From the NCBI GenBank assembly GCA_030141605.1, contig JAQGDQ010000091.1:372001-436000 (forward strand): a stretch of 64,000 nucleotides of DNA, given 5' to 3'. Of this stretch, positions 63,495-64,000 are shown in pieces (positions within the stretch are counted from its first letter, which is position 1; each line of letters opens with the position of its first letter). Both the position numbers and the translations under genes were made by a program. Origin of the DNA: Tubiluchus corallicola. Its lineage: Eukaryota > Priapulida > Priapulimorpha > Priapulimorphida > Tubiluchidae. The notes beneath the pieces are model-generated. The model did not search any database. It saw only the letters and a list, made by a program, of their open reading frames with translations, and was not told where the DNA came from.

Positions 63495-64000
63495 GCTCTC
63501 CATTTGTCAGCGACGGGTAACGTATACAAGAGGTGAGTATACTAGCCCTGTTTTATAGCCGCAGCTTGTCAAATTTGCGGAACTGTCTTAGTAATAGCTC
63601 ACTTTTTCGACATGCATGTTACTAGTTACCATGTTGACATCAGCGGGAGACGGGGGAGTACGGCATTTAGAAACGGATCCATAAATTCTTCTTTTTGTTT
63701 ATTTTATGACGTTAACTACATCATTTAGAAAGAGTTCGGAAACAAACAACGCAGGCTTCTCAACATTCGAGCACAAGCAAAGGCTAAGTATGAATGAAGC
63801 TTTTTCACGAGCTAGATACTAAAGTTGTCAATATTTAGAATAAAAGTTATTACATTGGTTATTTATTGCTTTCGCATGAACTCTCATCATGAAGGCAGTA
63901 GCCTTATACTGGCTTCGAGACGCCGCGACGGTGTTCACAAAGTGTCTCTGTGGTGGTGTGAATAGGCCTAATCACAATTATCACTTCCTTCCATACCTTC

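Overview
The window is nuclear DNA from an AT-rich animal genome (roughly one third G+C by eye). It shows spliced genes with GT-AG introns, long introns, abundant microsatellites, tRNA-derived SINE heads, LINE remnants and a probable solo LTR. A secreted protein with a peritrophin-A chitin-binding domain, an LDLa remnant and a chitin-deacetylase domain, plus a TATA/TCAGT core promoter, points to a protostome, most likely an arthropod or other ecdysozoan. I cannot name the species.

Four protein genes can be assembled with consistent splice phases. (1) 20180-25950, minus: a complete 507-residue chitin-deacetylase-like protein in five exons, whose zinc-site motifs look damaged. (2) 39084-48904, minus: a complete 335-residue ankyrin-repeat protein of the ANKRD33/ANKRD33B type in five exons. 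(3) 52896-55679, plus: a complete 243-residue secreted, ten-cysteine protein in four exons that I do not recognise. (4) 58290 to beyond the right edge, plus: the first two coding exons of a Wnt gene, best matched to Wnt9.

The first 20 kb hold no gene I can support. They contain GC-shifted patches, a probable foldback-type inverted repeat (14.2-15.0 kb), a dispersed repeat with 'agctagggccaca' units (15.0-15.7 kb), and a dense microsatellite block at 15.9-17.9 kb. That block ends in a pentanucleotide array that steps through four related units. From 26 to 39 kb there is again no gene; the landmark is a 464-bp tetranucleotide array at 29.6-30.1 kb. The introns of the four genes carry most of the recognisable mobile DNA: SINE heads resembling tRNA-Gly, tRNA-Gln and tRNA-Thr, a CR1/L2-like reverse-transcriptase tail, a solo LTR with matching flanks, and copies of a dispersed CCTAGG-centred repeat family.

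The genes do not form an evident pathway. Three of the four products are secreted (cuticle or matrix-type deacetylase-like protein, orphan cysteine-rich protein, Wnt ligand) and one is intracellular.
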